A stretch of DNA of 64,000 bases from positions 15,592,501 through 15,656,500 of the forward strand of contig CM042039.1 of NCBI GenBank assembly GCA_023525975.1, read 5' to 3'. Each line of letters opens with the position of its first letter. Positions within the stretch are counted from its first letter, which is position 1. A program made the position numbers and the translations under genes. Source of the stretch: Smallanthus sonchifolius. Lineage: Eukaryota > Streptophyta > Magnoliopsida > Asterales > Asteraceae. Below the pieces are notes generated by a model. The model was given only the letters and a program-made list of their open reading frames with translations, made no database searches and was not told the origin of the DNA. Below are positions 61,201-64,000 of this stretch, one piece after another.

Positions 61201-63556
61201 AATAACAAAGATAAAAACACAAAAAAAATATAACTTTGAAAAAATTTGAAAAACTGCTAAGCCTTTTCACTACTGACCCCCTAGGCGAACTTAACAAGTT
61301 CACTTAGAGTTACAAGAGGCTAACTTGTTAAGTTCGCCTGAGCAAGTTCGCTCAAAAAGACGAACAGTCACAGAATTTAAAATCCAACACTTTGATGTTA
61401 TTAGCCCAAATCAACCATACACACAAGATCGCGAACACTTGTTTAATGTATAACAACATTTAATTTCCGTGATTAAGTTCAAATCGATTATGAATCAATG
61501 AAGGCGACAAAGGCAGTGAAACATGATGATGAAATCTCAAAATTGGAACGAATCAATGGATGAAATCCTGTAAAAGTACATTGGTTAAAAGCGTAATTCA
61601 AATTCAATCAAGAATCAACCCCAAAATACTACTGTCTCACTTTATCAATCGGAATTCTAAGTACAAATCAATAATCTGATAAACTCGCCTAACAAGTTCG
61701 CAAGAGTCAAAGAAACCGATGACTGACCAAGTTCGTGTGGTTATATATATACCCATCAGATTAAGTTCGCTAGATTAAGCGAACCTAACAAGTTCACCTA
61801 TCCAGCGAACATATGCAATGAACATATCCAACGAACATAACCAGTGAACAAAACCAGCGAACATAATGGCGAACTTATAAAGTTCGCTTATTTCACACTT
61901 AGCAATAAAATTTGAAAATTTTAATTTTCTTCTCTTTCCGACATTCCGATTATCTAGCAACCTATACAGCAATCTCAATCCAAAATTATAATAATTTTTC
62001 ATGGAAGATAAAAAATAAAATCTTTTCGAATTTTTTTCATAGAAAACTAATTGAACAAATAAAGAACATATTTTTTGGATTTTTCAAAATTTATGCTAAA
62101 ACACACTAAATTCTTTTTGAACTTTTTAGAATTAAAGCAGTAAATCTAGAAACATCTAAAAAATAAAATCTTTTTGGTTTTTCTCTATACATACAGAATC
62201 ACAATTTTTTGGTCGAACACTGCGAGTAAAAAGATCATATCAGTATCTGTGATGTATCATATACCCATTCGAATAACAAACCCTAGCAGATCTAAGGGTT
62301 GACCTATGGCATTCTGCATATTTATAGATACTTGGCTCAGTAACCAATTTCCCAGATCTAATATATCATATTTTCAGACACTATTAAATCATTTGAAATT
62401 TCTTTTCCATATCATATTTTTATATTTTTATATTTCCCATAAATTCATGAAATTATACGCGGTAAACTTAAAAGTAAACAGGATCAGATCATGACATGCT
62501 AACTTTTTCATACCGAATTTGCAATATACTACATGTCAAGTCAAGTTGTCAGCATTATAAGATTTGAAACTATAAGCATTTTTATCCCACGTTCTTGTGA
62601 GTTAGTACCATTTATATGAAAACAATGTGTACCCCACAAATATGCCAACAGAAATGTAAAATTGCACTATCTTCAAGACATATTGAGTCTTTAGCAAAGT
62701 TTAGATCAATCTCCAGGATCAGACTATCTCAATTAGCACATAAAAGAAACCAGATCCCAAAGGATATATTGAATCAGAAGAATCGAATGATTCATATAGC
62801 TTGGTTTTGGATGAAATATCATGATTCGTAGTAACAGAAGAATGATCAAAGAATCGATTGACTCAATGATACTGGGTAATGTGATCCAACTGTATCTGGA
62901 TATATTCAATGGAATCAAGATAATTGATCCAAGGGTAAGTATATGTTCCAACAAGTTGTCAGAAACATATCTTACTCTAACTTCACATTGCATGATTTTC
63001 GGGACATGGGTAGTAAAGTGAACTGAAACATTGTGCTAATCAATATAGTCCGATATAAGTCTCATGAAATACTTAAAGTCTCATATTCTTTATCTGATAA
63101 TGATCTTTTAACACACACACCCAGCATACCATGGGTTCAAATCACAATTGTGACATAGACCATTATGTTTTTACACTACTAATGGACTAAAAATGCTTCT
63201 AGTCTACTGACAATTCAAATTACAAGCAAATATTCAAATTAAAATTTATATAAAGCAACGTCAGACAGTCATGAAGCTATCATTTCCTATTTATGCAAAC
63301 TAAGAAGTTTATATCAACTCATATAAGCATAAACATAAATACAGACACCGGGTAGTCAATCTATGGTCATGAGCATGTGATCACCTACTAATGTACTATC
63401 ATTTCTTCTCTAACTTCAAGCAGTGCTGATTTTATCTTTTTCAAATTTGTTTGAGTTTTTCAGAAAGAATGTAAACTAGCTAAAAATAAAGCATAAAACT
63501 ATTTACTTTTAAATAATCTATAAAACTAAAAGAAAAACTTCCATGAAAAACCTTTG
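61201..63556. other. Spacer between copia pol and the extra ORF
   Basis: No coding region recognised on either strand. It is AT-rich with a palindrome-bearing part at 61283-61895; the rest shows nothing I can name. Confidence 0.5.
61283..61895. repeat. Scattered GCGAACTT / AAGTTCGC palindromes in the copia backbone
   Basis: Examples are GGCGAACTTAACAAGTTCA at 61283-61301, AACTTGTTAAGTTCGCC near 61322-61338, and GGCGAACTT with AAGTTCGC near 61870-61888. Between 61795 and 61865 there is a run of GCGAACATA-like units. The motif equals that of the left copia LTR and leader, which supports a shared family. Confidence 0.7.
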
Positions 63557-64000
63557 TCACGTTGGATTAAGCATACCAATCATTTGAGTAAGAAATTCAA
63601 ACCGTGTACGATCGAATGCTTTGGTAAACAAGTCAGCATAATTGTTATCCGTATGAACTTTCACAACTCAATCAGCTTCTTCTCTGCACAATCACGAATG
63701 AAATGATGTCGAATCTCTATGTACTTTGTCTTTGAATATTTCACAGGATTTGTTGTGATCGACATGGTGGCTGTGTTGTCAACCATCATTAGTGTCCTTG
63801 TAAAGTTCAAACCATAATCCCTCAAATGTTGTTGAATCCATAGGATTTGGGAACAATAACTAGCTGCTGCAATATATTCTACCTCACATGTTGAAATTGC
63901 AACTGAGGTTTGCTTTTTGCATTGCTAGGACACAAGTCTATTCCCTAGAAATTGACAACCACCAGATGTTGATTTTTTGTCCAGACCGCAACCTCCATAA
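63557..64000 (-). pseudogene. pol: Copia pol C-terminus (RNase H), truncated by window edge and decayed
   Basis: The minus strand shows the end of Ty1/copia RNase H: KSTSGGCQFLGNRL, an EVEYIAAASYCSQILW segment, a KYSKTKYIEIRHHFIRD segment and a final MLNPT-like end with a TGA at 63559-63557. In-frame stops (for example after NRLVS) and a frameshift near IEL show it is a pseudogene. Everything upstream in pol lies beyond the right edge. Confidence 0.85.

Larger units (their letters stand above)
41081..64000 (-). mobile_element. Ty1/copia backbone element, fragmented by nested insertions
   Basis: On the minus strand, the end of copia RNase H (64000 to 63557) is followed by a 2.4-kb spacer and then an extra ORF in three pieces: 61200-60650, 51829-49723 and 41120-41081. 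The gaps are filled by the chromovirus (51830-60644), the pol-less element (41121-49722) and the gypsy LTR ending at 41080. Two of the insertions have exact 5-bp target duplications, so the pieces were once contiguous. The 5' part of the element lies beyond the right edge. All coding pieces are decayed. Confidence 0.8.

Overview
This window is repeat DNA from a plant nuclear genome. It has plant-type Ty1/copia and Ty3/gypsy LTR retrotransposons with Met-tRNA-type primer binding sites (TGGTATCAGAGC), chromovirus-type polypurine tracts, AT-rich spacers and no cellular gene. LTR ends of the TGTCACACCCCG type and a copia element with an extra ORF after pol make me favour a daisy-family (Asteraceae) host; that is recollection, not proof. 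I found no tRNA, rRNA, CRISPR array or intact host coding region.

Layout. (1) 1-1766: 5' end of a Ty1/copia element on the minus strand (gag runs off the left edge; LTR 1297-1766), apparently inserted into the array that follows. (2) 1767-35318: about 43 head-to-tail copies of a ~780-bp satellite. Each monomer joins a frameshifted Ty3/gypsy integrase fragment (~240 bp) to ~540 bp of non-coding sequence that begins like an LTR. Dimeric (~1.56 kb) and tetrameric (~3.12 kb) higher-order periods are present. (3) 35319-41080: a spacer, a polypurine tract and a 4.63-kb LTR in plus orientation, read as the 3' end of a Ty3/gypsy element whose interior may contain the satellite. (4) 41081-64000: a minus-strand Ty1/copia backbone (RNase H end at 63557-64000, then a broken extra ORF) cut three times: by the gypsy LTR element at 41080; by an 8.6-kb LTR element without pol (41121-49722, TSD ATAAG); and by an 8.8-kb Tekay/Del-like chromovirus (51830-60644, TSD AACGG).

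The arrangement is a nest. The copia backbone is oldest. The chromovirus, the pol-less element and the 4.63-kb-LTR element went into its extra ORF, and a second copia element went into the satellite. All polyproteins seen in more than fragments carry stops or frameshifts. The two LTRs of the pol-less element are nearly identical, so that insertion is young.

Most interesting points: (a) a five-copy, 33-bp-period palindrome cluster of the form GCG-N-ACTT-nnn-AAGT-N'-CGC, with N and N' complementary, occurs in the LTRs of two unrelated superfamilies (copia 1560-1716; chromovirus 53133-53288 and 60021-60176); (b) a 33.5-kb satellite built from a dead integrase fragment, with nested higher-order repeats and a conserved hairpin; (c) a young pol-less LTR retrotransposon whose only clear ORF encodes a proline-rich, probably coiled-coil protein ending in a predicted transmembrane segment, interrupted by one in-frame stop.
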